This document shows, piece by piece, positions 45,295 to 57,648 of a stretch of DNA of 64,000 nucleotides (position 1 is its first letter; each line of letters begins with the position of its first letter). The notes beneath the pieces were generated by a model. The model worked only from the letters and a program-made list of their open reading frames with translations, was not told the DNA's origin and did not search any database. Origin of the DNA: Scylla paramamosain. Lineage: Eukaryota; Arthropoda; Malacostraca; Decapoda; Portunidae. A program made the position numbers and the translations under genes. The stretch spans positions 490,001 to 554,000 of the forward strand of contig NW_026973671.1 of NCBI RefSeq assembly GCF_035594125.1. The letters run 5' to 3'.

Positions 45295-46393
45295 CTGCAT
45301 TATGAGTATTATTGTTATTTTTCATGTTTTAGAATTCATATATGATCTTTATGCAAATGGAGAGAAGAAGAGAGAAAAAACTGCTTAACACAGGCAAAAT
45401 CACAAGGGTAGGAGTTGCAATCAAAACAATACAGGAATACAAATGGCAAGTGCCAAAATAATGTTTGATGCTTCATGACAGAATTGTAAAAGTTTGCTCA
45501 GTGGCAGCCTGGTGACTGTTGAGAGCAGTGTCATGCATCCAGCAACTCACTCAAAGTTGAGACCATCCACCAGAACCACTGACCAACACTCATCTCTCAA
45601 TTACAGATAAAGCATTTTGAAAAGCATCATCTCATTTCTTTCCAATAATTTAAACAGATGTGCACTGGTATGGATTACATTATCTTTGCAATGGATGGCA
45701 GAAAAGAATTAACTGAAGGACACACTGGAGTACTGTGACTTTACACAAGACAGACTGCAGTGGAGGGAACAGCAAGGATTACAGGTGTTAGGAGATGTGT
45801 GCAGAAGTGGCTGACAAAGTGTTGGGGAGGGGACACTAACACAAGAAGAGGCCAGAGTGAGGGCACAAGACATCAGGATGCATACTAAATGTTATGAAAC
45901 ATTGAGAGGATACCCATCCTCAAATAACAGCAGGAGGACTGTGAGAACAAAACACCCACACACACGTGTCTACCAGAGTGGCCCACCGCTGCCTACACAA
46001 CATCCCTCCCTCACTTTCACAGATGCCATTCTCCCAAAAAATCCCTCACTACCTGTACACATCAAAAGCTTTGGTACACCTGCCAAGAAATAACTACAAT
46101 GGGTATGACAAGCTGGCAACAAGTGTCTTGGACCACTGTGTCTGTGTCCTGTAGTCATGGTAAACATGTGTGCCATGGACAAGGAATGATTCCTTTAGTT
46201 AATTATGGTGTAGGAAATTCAGTGTTTTCAACTAGAAATAAAAAAAAATAAAATCAAAACAATGATTTAGAGTTTTTGCATGACTTGTTCCTTGGGCCAT
46301 TTGAAATGTGCACCAAAAAATCACAACTGCCTGCTGGACTCATAAGAGGACTGGCCACCCCATTCCCCTGATCTTTAACCCCACCGCAAGTAC
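45295..46393. other. No gene recognised
   Basis: Open frames at 45857-46182 lack motifs. Confidence 0.4.
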
Positions 46394-46447
46394 CTGGTCC
46401 ATCACTGAGAGGCACAGGTAGAGGAGGGCAGCCTGGACACCACAAAA
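46394..46447 (-). CDS. Putative 54-nt cassette exon, - strand gene
   Basis: Acceptor CCTGTCTGCAG precedes 46447 and donor CCAG|gtactt follows 46394. Length is 54 nt and phase is 1 at both ends, so inclusion keeps the frame. The peptide is LWCPGCPPLPVPLSDGP, Cys/Pro-rich. It belongs by phase and strand to the 44.2-61.8 kb set. Confidence 0.4.
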
Positions 46448-46983
46448 CTGCAGACAGGTATCAGGGAGGAATGAAATAATTCAAAGCCACAGACACTCAT
46501 GGAACTTGCTGATCTGTCTCCTTCATGTCTTGGGAAAGGTGTAAGAAGGAAGAAGCCAGTCCATTCCTAGTTTCTCTATAATGGTTTTGTTCTCTTCATC
46601 TGAATTGTTTTCATTCACCTGTGGTCTTGCAGTTAACAATATCTTGCAATTACTGTCCACCAATCAGGGAGTGAGAGCATCAGTCACCACTAGTGTTACC
46701 ATGCTTGTGGCTATCATGCTGTGAATTTGAAGCATGCATGAACATACAGTAAGAAGAGAAGACCAGGACCTGATTGAAAGAGCTTGAGAAAAGACAGTCA
46801 AGGGAAGAAGATGGAGGGAAAGACAGTGAAATGGAGGTATGGAAACGTGGCAGAGCTACAAAGGACGGGAGGCACTGAGGAAGATGCAAGGGACAGAAAC
46901 TTGTACATGGTGCCAACCCCTAACTGTAAGGAAATGGCCAAAAAAGGTCTTGCAGCTGACAATATTTTGTACATACTGTAGAC

Positions 46984-47612
46984 CAGTGGTTCCCAAAGTG
47001 GGCGGTACCGCCCCCCTAGGGGCGGTGGAAAGATGGGGCGGTGAGGAAGAAGGGGGCGGTAGGGGGGCGGCAGTCCGAAGATTTTTGGTTACAAAAAAAA
47101 ATCTGTGACTGCTATCAAGTGCTGTGGAACAAGGTCAAGATGTACTTTATTGCCTTCCCAACATCGTATTTAGTAGAACGGGGCTTCAATGCAGTCGCCT
47201 TGCTTCTTTCCAAGCAAAGAAACCGACTGAAAATTACTGACCGCGGGGATCTACAACTTCTTAGTGAGTTCCAGCCTGATGTTGAGAAGCTTATGTCCCT
47301 GCACCAAGCACATCCATCCCATTAATATTAAGTGTGAGACAATGAAGGTTACTGGTGGAATGTTTATTTACCATTCCATGTTGCTGAAACAGTTAAAACT
47401 GCTAAAAAATAAATTGGTTTACTAAATTCGGTTTTATTTGTGAAATACACATTTGTGTTTAACCTTTCTCTTTTCAAATTGCAGCATACCAAATATCAAG
47501 AAAGAGGTGTTTGTTTCCATATGTGTCTGTGTGTGTGGGGGGGGGGGGGGTACGCTAGGAATTCACCGGGGAGCCAAGGGGGCGCCAGCCTGCAAAAGTT
47601 TGGGAATCACTG
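46984..47612 (+). mobile_element. hAT-type DNA transposon, internally deleted, 8-bp target duplication
   Basis: The left end CAGTGGTTCCCAAAGT and right end AAGTTTGGGAATCACTG are imperfect inverted repeats. Both are flanked by the identical 8-bp CTGTAGAC (46976-46983 and 47613-47620), the hAT hallmark. Inside, the + strand encodes the end of a hAT transposase: FPTSYLVERGFNAVALLLSK and RGDLQLLSEFQPDVEKL, the C-terminal dimerisation region of ZBED/SCAND3-like transposases. GGGGCGGT-rich subterminal repeats follow the left end. At 629 bp it lacks the catalytic domain, so it needs help in trans. The perfect duplication suggests fairly recent insertion. Confidence 0.92.
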
Positions 47613-47620
47613 CTGTAGAC

Positions 47621-47964
47621 CAACCAGTGTGTGAGAGCATCTATCAATTTAAAACTATTTGTGAATTTGAACCACACATGAACATACAGTATACCCCACC
47701 TGTACATGCATCCCAATATCCATTCGTCCATCCACACTGTACAGGCTGTTCCATACACTAACCTTGCTTGATGGAAGAGTGGTCGCACTCCACTTCAAAA
47801 AACTCCAGTGTGTGGCGTCGCCTGTACGTGGTCTGGCTGCCCTCTCCATATTCAGCACTGGGGAAGGCATCACACGGCTCACTACAAACACCTCACCTTC
47901 ACACCAGCATCAGTAGGGCACATCACATAATTTCTGCTAAGCTTAATTAATTCAGTGATGTTTC
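47621..47964. other. No gene recognised
   Basis: No supported feature. Confidence 0.4.
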
Positions 47965-48190
47965 ATGTAGAGATTTGAAAGAATACAAAGAACAACCACT
48001 AAGATGGTGCCAGAACTGGATGATTTGACACATGATGATAAAGATTAAAAGAAACTCGGATAGAAGAGAGCTTCCTAAATAACACACATCTTTCCACATA
48101 GGAGTAGTGACATATGAAATGGAGAAATGTGTGAAAACCCCTGCAGCTTTAGGGTTAGTCAACCAACCTGAGGAACCAGACAGAAATGCC
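47965..48190 (+). mobile_element. LINE family A fragment
   Basis: The + strand reads RFERIQRTTTKMVPELDDLT then HDDKD, matching the RIQRIATKMVPEL segment of the family A copy at 23.65 kb. Stops follow. Confidence 0.65.
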
Positions 48191-48223
48191 CTTTTGTTAT
48201 GGACAAGAGATGAACCTCAATAT

Positions 48224-48224
<1 letters not shown>

Positions 48225-48301
<77 letters not shown>
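48225..48301. repeat. (GA)n microsatellite
   Basis: About 38 GA units. Confidence 0.97.
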
Positions 48302-48304
<3 letters not shown>

Positions 48305-48521
48305 TTCAAATAATGCAAACATATCTTTCCATGTAAATATATAAAGATATAGAATGGATTAAAGGAGGAAGCAGTGAAAGGCAAAAGTGTACATCAATGA
48401 ATAAAAAGGCTGGAAAAATAGACACAGAGCAAATTACAAACTTAGTGGCCACGGAACTTTTACTAATGAACAATTTGGCGAGTCTGTCTGTCAGTGACCT
48501 CACTATCACTAACTCATACAC

Positions 48522-48770
48522 CTGTTGCTGTCAGTGGAGGACAGTGGAGGGGTGGGGGAAGGCACTGCTTCTTCACAGGGTGAGCGTAGCTATAATCCGG
48601 GTCGCCGTGGGAGGGATGGTGACCCTGCCTGGCCAACAGTTCCTGTCCCCGTGACCTGTGGTGGGATGACGCACTTCTGGCCTCGTCCAAACTTTCCTCG
48701 TGACTGGTGGTTGACTCTGTCCTGGAGCGACCGCCACCCACCATGTCAGCCACAGTCTGGTAGTCCCCGT
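48522..48770 (-). CDS. Putative 249-nt cassette exon, - strand gene
   Basis: Acceptor CCCTGCCCACCAG precedes 48770. The frame reads GDYQTVADMVGGGRSRTEST, then SLDEARSASSHHRSRG and HPSHGDPDYSYAHPVKKQ. A donor ACAG|gtgtat at 48522 makes the exon exactly 249 nt, phase 1 in and out. Read-through instead meets TGA at 48514. The Ser/Arg/His-rich, probably disordered product looks like a regulatory tail. It lies 66 bp from the left end of the intact DNA transposon. Confidence 0.5.
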
Positions 48771-49204
48771 CTGGTGGGCAGGGCAGTGGTTAGTCAGCTT
48801 GGGGAGCAAACATATGGGTAAATAAGGGAACATATGTCGCTCGTTTGCGACAACAACGTCATAACTAAAAAAAAATGGATTTTCGAGTTATCCATATAGA
48901 CATATTCATCTTGAAACGCAGATTTTTTGGCAAAAGTGTCATAATTGTAGTTAAAAAATTGACCGCTAGAGGCGCTAAATGTCATAACGACATAACATAA
49001 TATGTACCAACTTCTTTGCGTGAAGACCGTTACATGTCAGTTGTGCTGTGACCATCGTTGGGGTAACTACACTCACGCTGTCATTTAGAGTGTCATATTT
49101 TGATTTAGAACTATGTTAGTACAAAATGTAAGTACTGAACTTATGAATTATGTTTCATGCAATAATGTGTTATTTTGATGTAATACGTTTTGTCTGCGAA
49201 CATA

Positions 49205-49305
49205 GAGCTCTATATTTTACGTCATTATTCAAAATGTGTCATTATTGGTAAAAACAAACAGATCTATGTTTTACGTCCTAATTCAAAATGTGTCATTATT
49301 GGAAA
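49205..49305. repeat. 50-bp tandem subterminal repeat within the transposon
   Basis: Two adjacent copies share TTTTACGTC and AAAATGTGTCATTATTGG. Subterminal repeats often bind transposase; that role is inference here. Confidence 0.7.
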
Positions 49306-49531
49306 AAAACCTTGTGAATAATAGGTGTTGTATTTGAGTTATGACAGTATTGTTACAAACATTACCTCGTATTACAGCAGCACATTTTTGTTTAACTTAA
49401 ATTATGTCATTGTTATTTGAAAATCTTGCGAAAAACTTAAAAAAGTTAGTGTATTATTTACATTGGTGACATTGTTGCAACAAAACATTGTATTCATAAA
49501 TATCATATTTTTTTCAGATTAAATAGGTACC

Positions 49532-51915
49532 ATGTCATGTAGAGGAAAACTTATGCTAGAATTAGCATTAAAGGCTAAGGAAAACAGTGAAGAAAACCCT
49601 GAGGAAAATAGTACAGGTATATACTATCATAACCTTGATTATATTTCTATATAATTTGCTTTAAGGTGGGAGGTAAGCCTATTTTTTTTATTAATGAGCC
49701 AATTTTGATGAAAACTATTTTAACAATCAAAACTTTTGGAGGAGTAAGGCTTTGAAGTTTAAAGATCCAACTTTTAAAAAATGCAAAATAAAGTAAAATT
49801 TTCAGATTTTTTGGTTCTCATTGTTAAAAATTTGGACCCCCATCTGAGGAATTTATAGTTCCCCCCCAAACTAAAAAAAAAATGACACATGCTGTCTTAT
49901 ATACCATAGAGCGTTTTTAACACAAAAAACAAAAATCACATTTTAGACCCATTTCTTTGTACTTTGTAGGATGTGAACTTGCTGTTGACCCTCAAATCAA
50001 TGATGACCATCTGCTGCCATCAGCAAACATTACGGGTGCAAGCTCTGCTTCAAATAACAGGAAGTCTTCTTCTAGTAGTGACTCGTCCTCTAGTAGTGAC
50101 TCGTCTTTTAGCAGTGAATCATCTTCTAGCAGTGACTCAGAAACTGAAGATATTGACACAGATGATTCCGTGAAAGATAAGGACTATATCCCAAGCAAAG
50201 AGGAAGAAGAGAGTTTTAACCTTGAAGAGAAGGACGCAGTTGATAAAATTCCTGTACTAGTTAGTCCGCAAAAGGGACGTAAACGTAAACAGCACCTGAG
50301 TCAATGGAAGAAACATAAAGCGAAAAAATTAAGGAACTCTGGAAAGGCTTATATAAGCAAAAATAAGAAAATAAGACCAGAAAGGAAAATGAAACTGCCA
50401 TGTGGAAATAAATGTCGAATTAAATGTTCAGAACAGATAAATGAAGAAGAAAGTCAAAAACTCTTTGACTCTTATTGGGCATTAGGAGACATTGCTCAAC
50501 AGTGGCAGTTCATTTCAAACTGCATTAAAACTGTTAGATCTAAATACAGGTATGTTCGTGACGGAGGCAACCGTCAACCTAGGAACAATAACAGTTCCTT
50601 TCACTTCATGGTTGGTCAGAATGAAATTCGTGTTTGCAAACTTTTTTTCAAGAACACACTTGATATCAATGACCGGCCAATAAGAACAGCTTTAGTAAAG
50701 CAAAGCAGAGTTGCTAATGTTCTTATGGAACCTGATAAGAGAGGCCAACATGGTAATCAAGTAACTGTTGATCCTGAAATTAGGAAAGGCGTCAAGGCAC
50801 ATATTGAGTCTATCCCTCAGATAGAGAGTCACTATACGAGAGCTACATCAAGTAGGACATTCATATGCGGCTCTAAAACAATTGCAGAAATTCACCGCGA
50901 TTATGTTGAGAAGTCCAAACAACAAAAGGTACCTTATGCCAATTACACTCTGTTTTATCGCATTTTTACCACAGAGTATAATATTTCTTTTTTTGTTCCT
51001 AAAAAGGACCAATGCGATGTTTGTTCATCTTATCTTAATGCAGAGAATGAAGAACATAAAGATAAAACTGAGAGTGAAGCAGTTGTTGCTGTTTATGACC
51101 TTCCGGCTGTAATGCAGATACCAAAAGGGGACATTTCAGTTTTTTATTACAAGTCAAAGCTGAATGTTTTAAATTTTACTATTTACAATGCTAAAACAAA
51201 CTCATGTAATTGCTATGTCTGGAATGAAACTAATGGCCAACGTGGGGTTAATGAAATTGGGACCTGTGTTCTCGATTACATTAAAACCTTGTGTGAGGCA
51301 GGAGAAACTGACATAATTTTTTACTCAGATAACTGTTCTGGCCAACAGAAAAATAAGTTCATGATGGCACTTTACCTTTATGCAGTAAACAACTTACCAA
51401 ATATAACTTCAATAACACACAAGTTTCTAATAAAAGGGCATACCCAAAATGAGGGTGACTCTGCCCATTCCCTAATTGAAAGAGAAGTAAAGAGAATTTT
51501 AAAAAGTGGACCCATTTATGTGCCGGAAACTTACGTAACGGCAATTCGAACTGCCAGAAAGAAAGGACAGCCTTTCGTAGTAAAAGAGCTTTGTTACAAA
51601 GATTTCTTGAACATCAAGTCTCTAGCTACTGAAATGGGACCTATCAATTGCAAGACTCTTCAACTCTCTGATGTTAAAGTAATGAAATTTGAAAAGCAGT
51701 CACCACTGTCAGTTTTTTGTAAACATTCCTATGGTTCAGACTATAAGGAGCTTAAAATTTTGAAAAACTCAAATAAAGCCACCTCCATTAATGACTTATT
51801 GCCATGTTACTCCAGCAAACTTACATTGCCTGCTAACAAGAAAAAAGACTTGATGGACCTTTGTAATAAAAATCTGATTCCACGATGCCATCATAAATTT
51901 TATGAAGACCTGTAA
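49532..51915 (+). CDS. DUF7869-like transposase, two coding exons (49532-49616, 49970-51915)
   Basis: Exon 1 starts at ATG 49532 (MSCRGKLMLELALKAK) and ends at donor ACAG|gtatat (49616). The intron 49617-49969 ends TTTGTAG. The split Gly codon joins in frame to exon 2, giving 676 aa. A further 5' untranslated intron is plausible (donor near 49127, acceptor TTTTTTTCAG at 49516). Residues about 52-99 are a Ser/acidic stretch. About 130-152 are a basic, NLS-like block. CDVC near 379 suggests a zinc site. The core has VYDLPAV (Asp near 405), FYSDNCSGQQKNK (Asp near 482) and GHTQNEGDSAHSLIE (Glu/Asp near 523-525), a layout expected of an RNase H-like DDE/DDD transposase. Proteins with the SDNCSGQ-KN and GH-x-QNEGDS motifs are known as DUF7869-type in arthropods and cnidarians. 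The function is inferred from the flanking inverted repeats. No stop or frameshift seen. Confidence 0.82.
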
Positions 51916-52107
51916 ATGAAATCAATCTTAATGAAATGAGTTAAAATACAAATTTAGTATGCCTATTACGATATTAATTTTTGTTGTATGCTAATTCATT
52001 AGGTACATATTATTTGAATGGAATATTAAATAGATGTTTATTTTATAATGTTTTTTTTATTATACAGTCCATCTTTCATTTATTTGAACATTTTTGAGTT
52101 GTCTAAT

Positions 52108-52370
<263 letters not shown>

Positions 52371-52844
52371 GTTTTTTTTAATATCTTTTTGTGTTACAGT
52401 CAATATCTTTCATTTATTAGGAAGTATCTATCATTTTCATAATAAGAAAATGTATTATCATCAATCTTGTCAAAGTCATAAGCAATGAACAATACATAAT
52501 TAAGTAACATATTGGTGATTATTTTCCTTTCAATAATGGCACAAAACAAAATAGTACATGAGAGGTCTACTTTTTTTTTTATGAAGAACGTCATATTAAA
52601 AAAAAAGCATTATAAAAGTTTAAATAAAGATTTGATTAGTGAAGATATAATTATTTCAATTTCTATAAACTTTAAAGGACTATTTGATGTTTCAAAAAAT
52701 GTTCCAGCTATGGTCTTTTGAGACTATTCACAATATTGAGAGTGTTTTCATTCTTTAAAATGGCTCTCGTGAAAAATTGCTATTTTTGAGTTATGACGAC
52801 GTTGTCGCAAACGAGCGATGTATGGATGGATGGATTTCTTTTAA

Positions 52845-53259
52845 CCCTTTCACTGCGATAACCTTACCTAACCTAACCTATAATTGAATAATACTAATTC
52901 ATACAGTTTATCTTTGTTTATTAATCCCAACCTTAAATGTAAAAGCTGAAACAATAAAAATGAAGAAAAAAGTGGAAACAAATTTCCTTAATATTTATGT
53001 AAGCACAGCGACAGGTCGTGTTAAAGTGAAAAGATCACATAAATTCAATGAACCCTTTCCCTGTTGTCTGGCAAACCTTTCCTCAGTCACTCAGCACTCC
53101 AGCATGTCTGTTCCTGATCTACTCCAAACACTACACTACACTACACTAAGAATTGCAAAATCTATTCTTTTTTCATGCTCTTCTTTTTTTGCACATGCTT
53201 ATAAAGATTTCATACATATTTCTTAGTGATGCAAATTGTTGCTTATTGCAGTGAAAGGG
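52845..53259. mobile_element. piggyBac-like MITE, 415 bp
   Basis: The left end CCCTTTCACTGCGATAA follows TTAA (52841-52844). The right end TTATTGCAGTGAAAGGG is inverted with one mismatch in 17. TTAA followed by CCCTTT is typical of piggyBac ends. The right flank (CTGAAT) no longer matches TTAA, so the insertion is old or the duplication has mutated. No transposase inside. It lies 26 bp from the end of the DUF7869 transposon. Its TACCTAACCTAACC run is telomere-like. Confidence 0.7.
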
Positions 53260-53404
53260 CTGAATTTATTATATTTTAAGTCACATTAAACTAATTAATG
53301 TAAAACAACTTATGCAAACCAAGAGCCACCAGTGCCAATGCCAGATTATTGGTCATGATGACTAACCTTGTCTTTTTCTTCTATCATTACTCATTAAGAC
53401 TTTA

Positions 53405-53640
53405 TTCCCTTATAAGAACACAAGAACATAAAAACAACAAAAGCTGCAAGAAGCCATCAGCCCTACATGAGGCAGTCAGTCCCTGTATAAAACATGCCTA
53501 CCTATTTTGATCAATCACCCTGGTCCATAAATTTGTGTAATCTTTTAAAACTCACTATTTACTTGACACTAACAACCTCGTTATCATTCAATTACCACTC
53601 AATTTGAAAACAACTTTATTCCTCAGTGTTTTTAAATCTA
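53405..53640 (-). mobile_element. LINE 3' end (family E), copy 3
   Basis: Reverse complement of the 17.05-kb end, sharing AAGCTGCAAGAAGCCATCAG (on + here) and CCCTGTATAAAA. More decayed than copy 2. Confidence 0.65.
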
Positions 53641-54034
53641 GCCATATTTCTGCTGCTTTGTCTCTCCTGTCCATCCATATACATGCCAGCCTGACACCTG
53701 CCTCAAGCAATGGTACACTCAGACCAGGCTATGTGAACTGTCTCTTCCCCTTGTACTTTTCTCAATCTCCAAGTGTTAACTCCACACTAACTGGCACTAA
53801 GCAGCACAAAACAGTGAGTGCTTTAGTCTATCTACTTTTCAATCTTAGGCAACTAATATAACAGTGTTTTATCTCCTTAGTTTAGGAGGAGTTCACAAGT
53901 GCACTATTGGTTTTGTAAGCTTGTCAGGAGCAAGTATTTTCACTTTATTTTCTGAGTATATGACCTGATGTGCTATGCCCAAGTTCCTGGGGTGTAGCAG
54001 AGTGGTCCACAAGATGATTCCTAACCACCAGGAG
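53641..54034. other. No gene recognised
   Basis: No supported feature. Confidence 0.4.
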
Positions 54035-54125
54035 GTGACGGAACTAAGAGTATGAATGATGTGTGTATGAGAGTGTAGTGCTTTGCCTGGGCCACCCTAT
54101 GAGGATTGCCTGTCTGGTATATAGA
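54035..54125 (+). repeat. Dispersed repeat, copy 1
   Basis: TAAGAGTATGAATGATGTGT and the following GAGTGTAGTGCTTTG-TGGGCCA segment recur at 56398-56480 with substitutions. Confidence 0.65.
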
Positions 54126-54247
54126 GAGTCAGGTACATTTTGCAGGTCTCCATTTGTGTTGGAGAGAATCCCTGCACTGTTCTGAAATATATGAGCTTCC
54201 CCTGACCATGACTGACCTGGCTTGAAGAGGGCAGGGACTCACAGGGC

Positions 54248-54339
54248 TCAGTTGTTGCCCAGGGCAGCACAGAAAGACACCAGGTCAGGCTCAGCAGGTG
54301 TGTCAGATTCAGTGGTGACCTCACTACTTGTCACCACAC
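54248..54339 (-). CDS. Putative alternative terminal exon, - strand gene
   Basis: Acceptor CTTTCCCTTGCAG precedes 54339. Two bases complete a split codon (phase 1), then 29 codons, VVTSSEVTTESDTPAEPDLV and SFCAALGNN, and TGA at 54248-54250. The acidic Ser/Thr-rich tail has no recognised motif. Same phase as the other exons of this set. Confidence 0.45.
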
Positions 54340-54999
54340 CTGCAAGGGAAAGGACCAGATGTGTGGTGGTGATGGCTGTCTGTCCTCTATATAGTGAAAA
54401 GTGGCACAGTATAAAAAGATGGGTTGCAATTTATGAATGAATGAATTGACTAATTGCTTTCAAGGCACCACAGCAAGGGTCATATGTCATCACATTAAAA
54501 TATTAAGAAAATATGTGAAGAGAATTGTTGAATGTTCAGAAATATTTGTACATCAAAACTTCTGCACTGCAATGAACTGTAATCTTTATTTTTTTCCTTT
54601 TCAATGCATTTCTCAAGATTCATGATTTTCCTTTTTTTATAATTCTTAGCTGTAAATTTTGCAGTCATAAATCACAAGAAATCACAGGAAATGACACATT
54701 ATTTTACATCTCTCTCTCTCTCTCTCTTACTGTTCCCTAAGGGGTCCTCCTCCCACACTCCCAGCATCACCTTTAGTCAATAAATAAACATGAGTGCACT
54801 TTTGCTTAACACTCCATCACAGCACTCCATTACCATGCCATCACTCCCTGCCACAGCATCACCCCTCCCCTCCCACCCTGGCAACACCACCCAGCCACAC
54901 TACCTACCACCTCAACACTGTTTTGCACCAGCCACATCTTAGCTAATCTCTTACATCACCTATAAGCCTTAAGCCTCCACACTCATCACACCACCACTC
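54340..54999. other. No gene recognised
   Basis: Short (CT) run at 54711-54727. CAC/CCA-rich from 54760. Confidence 0.4.
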
Positions 55000-55139
55000 T
55001 CAGCTGCACTCCCACCCACACTGGCCAGACTTGGGTGTCGTTGGCCCTCCATTGGTGTGGCTGTGGGCGTGGTAGGCGCACACCAGCTCCTCATGGTTAG
55101 AACTGACAGATGAGCCACTTGCCTCCTTGCTGGCTGCAC
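55000..55139 (-). CDS. Putative alternative terminal exon, - strand gene
   Basis: Acceptor TACTGTCCTCAG precedes 55139. Phase-1 entry, then 45 codons, AASKEASGSSVSSNHEELVC and AYHAHSHTNGGPTTPKSGQ, ending GWECS and TGA. It is protein-like and Ser/His/Gly-rich. No donor in the right phase was found inside, so it looks terminal. Confidence 0.5.
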
Positions 55140-56384
55140 CTGAGGACAGTACAGGTGTGGTAAGGCTTTGACTTAGACCAGGTGTGTTAATTTGGTACCC
55201 TCTATTGGAGCCAGTGTGTTAATTAGGTATCCTTTATTTAATTAGGTATCTTGTACTGGTAGTGTTGTTGTTTTGTTTGGGCTGAAGGTAGATATGCACT
55301 ACGTGTCACTTATTTTTGTTGCCCTTGGCCAGTGTCCTTCCTACATAAAAAAAAAATAAATAAATTTGATTATGTAGTGTTTATGTATTGTCTTTTGTAT
55401 TATGTATTTTTATATGTATTTAGTGTTATGTATCATTTCATTATGTAGCATGTATTATCTATTGTGCACTGTGTATTATTGTACATGACTTATTTTGCTG
55501 ATATTTCACTTTGGTGGTACTGCATCAAACACTGACTGACTGACTCACTGACTCACTCACTCACTCACTCACTGAGCATTTGTGTGCATGCTGGTGTACA
55601 TTCTTTGTGTCCTAGTTTCAATGCAATTATGAATAACAAACAAAAAATAATGCACACTTTATTTTTTTTATTAATGGCAAGAAATATTTATAACAGAGAG
55701 CTTGTTATGGTCATTAATTGGGACTCTCTATCATAACTATTTTCATTATCACCATTATTGTTACAAATAATACTCCTATAACTGCAAATCTAAATGGAAC
55801 CATGAAATAATAAGGAAAAGCAGAGGTCAGGAGAAGAAAATCAATCAAATAACCATAAAAGGAACTACTAGCAACAGACACACTAACAAACCCAGTAAAT
55901 GAAATAAATAAAATAAAATAAATAACAACAACAACAACAACAATAATGATAATAACAATAATAATAAAGATAAATAAATGCATTAAAATCCAAACAAATA
56001 AATGAACAAATAAATAAATAACAAAACAAGAGGTCAAAAATCAAATACAGTGGGTCTTTGTAAATGAGGCAGCAGTCCCACAGGCAGCCAGTGTGAGCAG
56101 AGGCTGTGTCATGACAAGAGAGTCCTGCACACTGGTCATCTTTGTACAGTTGAGGTCATTAGCCGAGTGTACTCTTGCACTCACTTTCCTGATTGTGTGT
56201 TTTCCTGTAGTCTCAAGTCTAAGGACCAATCTATTCCCAGACTTTGTGAGGAGACTGTGAGCAGATCAGAAAACTCCAGACTGAAGGAAATGTCAAGGCA
56301 CAGGAAGCTTGACTTCTGACCATCACCGCACTAACAACTATTGCTTTTCATTCATTTATCTTTTTTACTCTGGTCTTTCTTCCA
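55140..56384. other. No gene; LINE family B 3' UTR end at 55317-55365; simple repeats
   Basis: TTGCCCTTGGCCAGTGTCCTTCCTACATAAAAAAAAA (given here in parts: TTGCCCTTGGCCAGTG, then TTCCTACATAAAA) matches the 3' UTR end of family B near 39955-39985. (CACT)n about 55545-55573. AAC/AAT triplets about 55920-55970. Confidence 0.55.
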
Positions 56385-56480
56385 GAGACCAACAGGGTTA
56401 AGAGTGTGAATGATGTGTGCATGAGTGTGTGGAGCTTTGTTTAGGCCATCCTGTGTCAGATTTTTGGCCTGTTATACAGA
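56385..56480 (+). repeat. Dispersed repeat, copy 2
   Basis: See 54035-54125. A pyrimidine tract with TTCCAG stands just before it. Confidence 0.6.
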
Positions 56481-56719
56481 TGGGCAAATCTTTTTATCTT
56501 TACTCTATCCCTTCACACCACAAAGCTGTTCTAAAAAGGAAAGACAAAAGAGATGGAACAGCCAGCTGCGACCTCACTGAACATTTCACAACCTGCCTTT
56601 TAAAAATTCTGTTCTTTCACACAACTCTACTTGCACCTAATACATGCACACCCTTCACTCAAAATTCAAAATTATCATGGCAACTCCTACACCAGCCTCG
56701 GAGTCCCCAGGACAAATGT

Positions 56720-57648
56720 CCCCAGATCAGACTGCTCTTCTGGTGAGTGTCTTGACACCACCCTCAACTTTTTCTTCAATAACTTCTGCAACATTTGTGG
56801 CCTTACATCTTCTTTTCAATCTGTAGAACACAACCTCTCTACTAAAACTTCATCTTTTCCTCCCCAAAACACAGGTGTCTGAGGCAACTGACAGTACCCC
56901 CTTCTTTGTTCCCCCCTACTTTCTCTATCATTTTCTGTCCAAAGCTAGATGTTGCAACTATGTGTACAACAACTTAACTTGCTCTTGTACCCACACTCTT
57001 GAATCTTCTGGATTTTTTGCCGTCTGGCTATGACTACAGTCACTCTAAAACAAGATTTATCTGTGCTGTATACCTCTCACCTACAAGTAACTCCTCTTCC
57101 TATAAAAATTCTTTGACTACTTAACTTCTAAAGTGAGCACGTTCTGAATCTCTTCCCTTTTGTAGAGATCTCCATTCTTGGAGACTTCAATGTTCATTAC
57201 TAATTTTGCCTTTCCTCTCCCTTCACTGACCATCCTGGTGAACTAGCTTTTAACTCTGCTATCCTCCATGACCTAGAGCAACTGGTACAACACTCTACTT
57301 GTTTTCTTGATTGTCTTGGAGATATGCCCAACATTCTTGACCTTTTTCTCACCTCTAACCCTTCTCCTTATGCTATCATCCTATCATCTCCATTGGGCTC
57401 CTCCAATCACAACCTTGTATCTGCATCTTGTCCTATCCTTCCAATCCGTCCCCAGGATTCCCCAAAGTGGAGGTGCCTTTGTCATTTTGCCCCTACTGGA
57501 GCCAAGTAGGTATTATGCTGATTTGCCTTGGAATGACTACTGTTTCTGTGTCATAGGGTACCCATCTCTGTGTGCTGAGCGCATAACAAAGGTGATAGTA
57601 TGTGCTATGGAGACATACAATCCTCACTCTTTCTTTTGTCCTAAACCA
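56720..57648 (+). mobile_element. LINE family B, 5' (endonuclease) part
   Basis: The + strand shows FNNFCNICGLTSSFQSVEHN, then degraded CNYVYNNLTC, an EISILGDFNVHY-like segment, [29 protein letters not shown] (SDH changed to SNH) and AERITKVIVCAMETYNPHSF with PKP, where it is interrupted at about 57648. It resumes at 58320. Confidence 0.8.
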
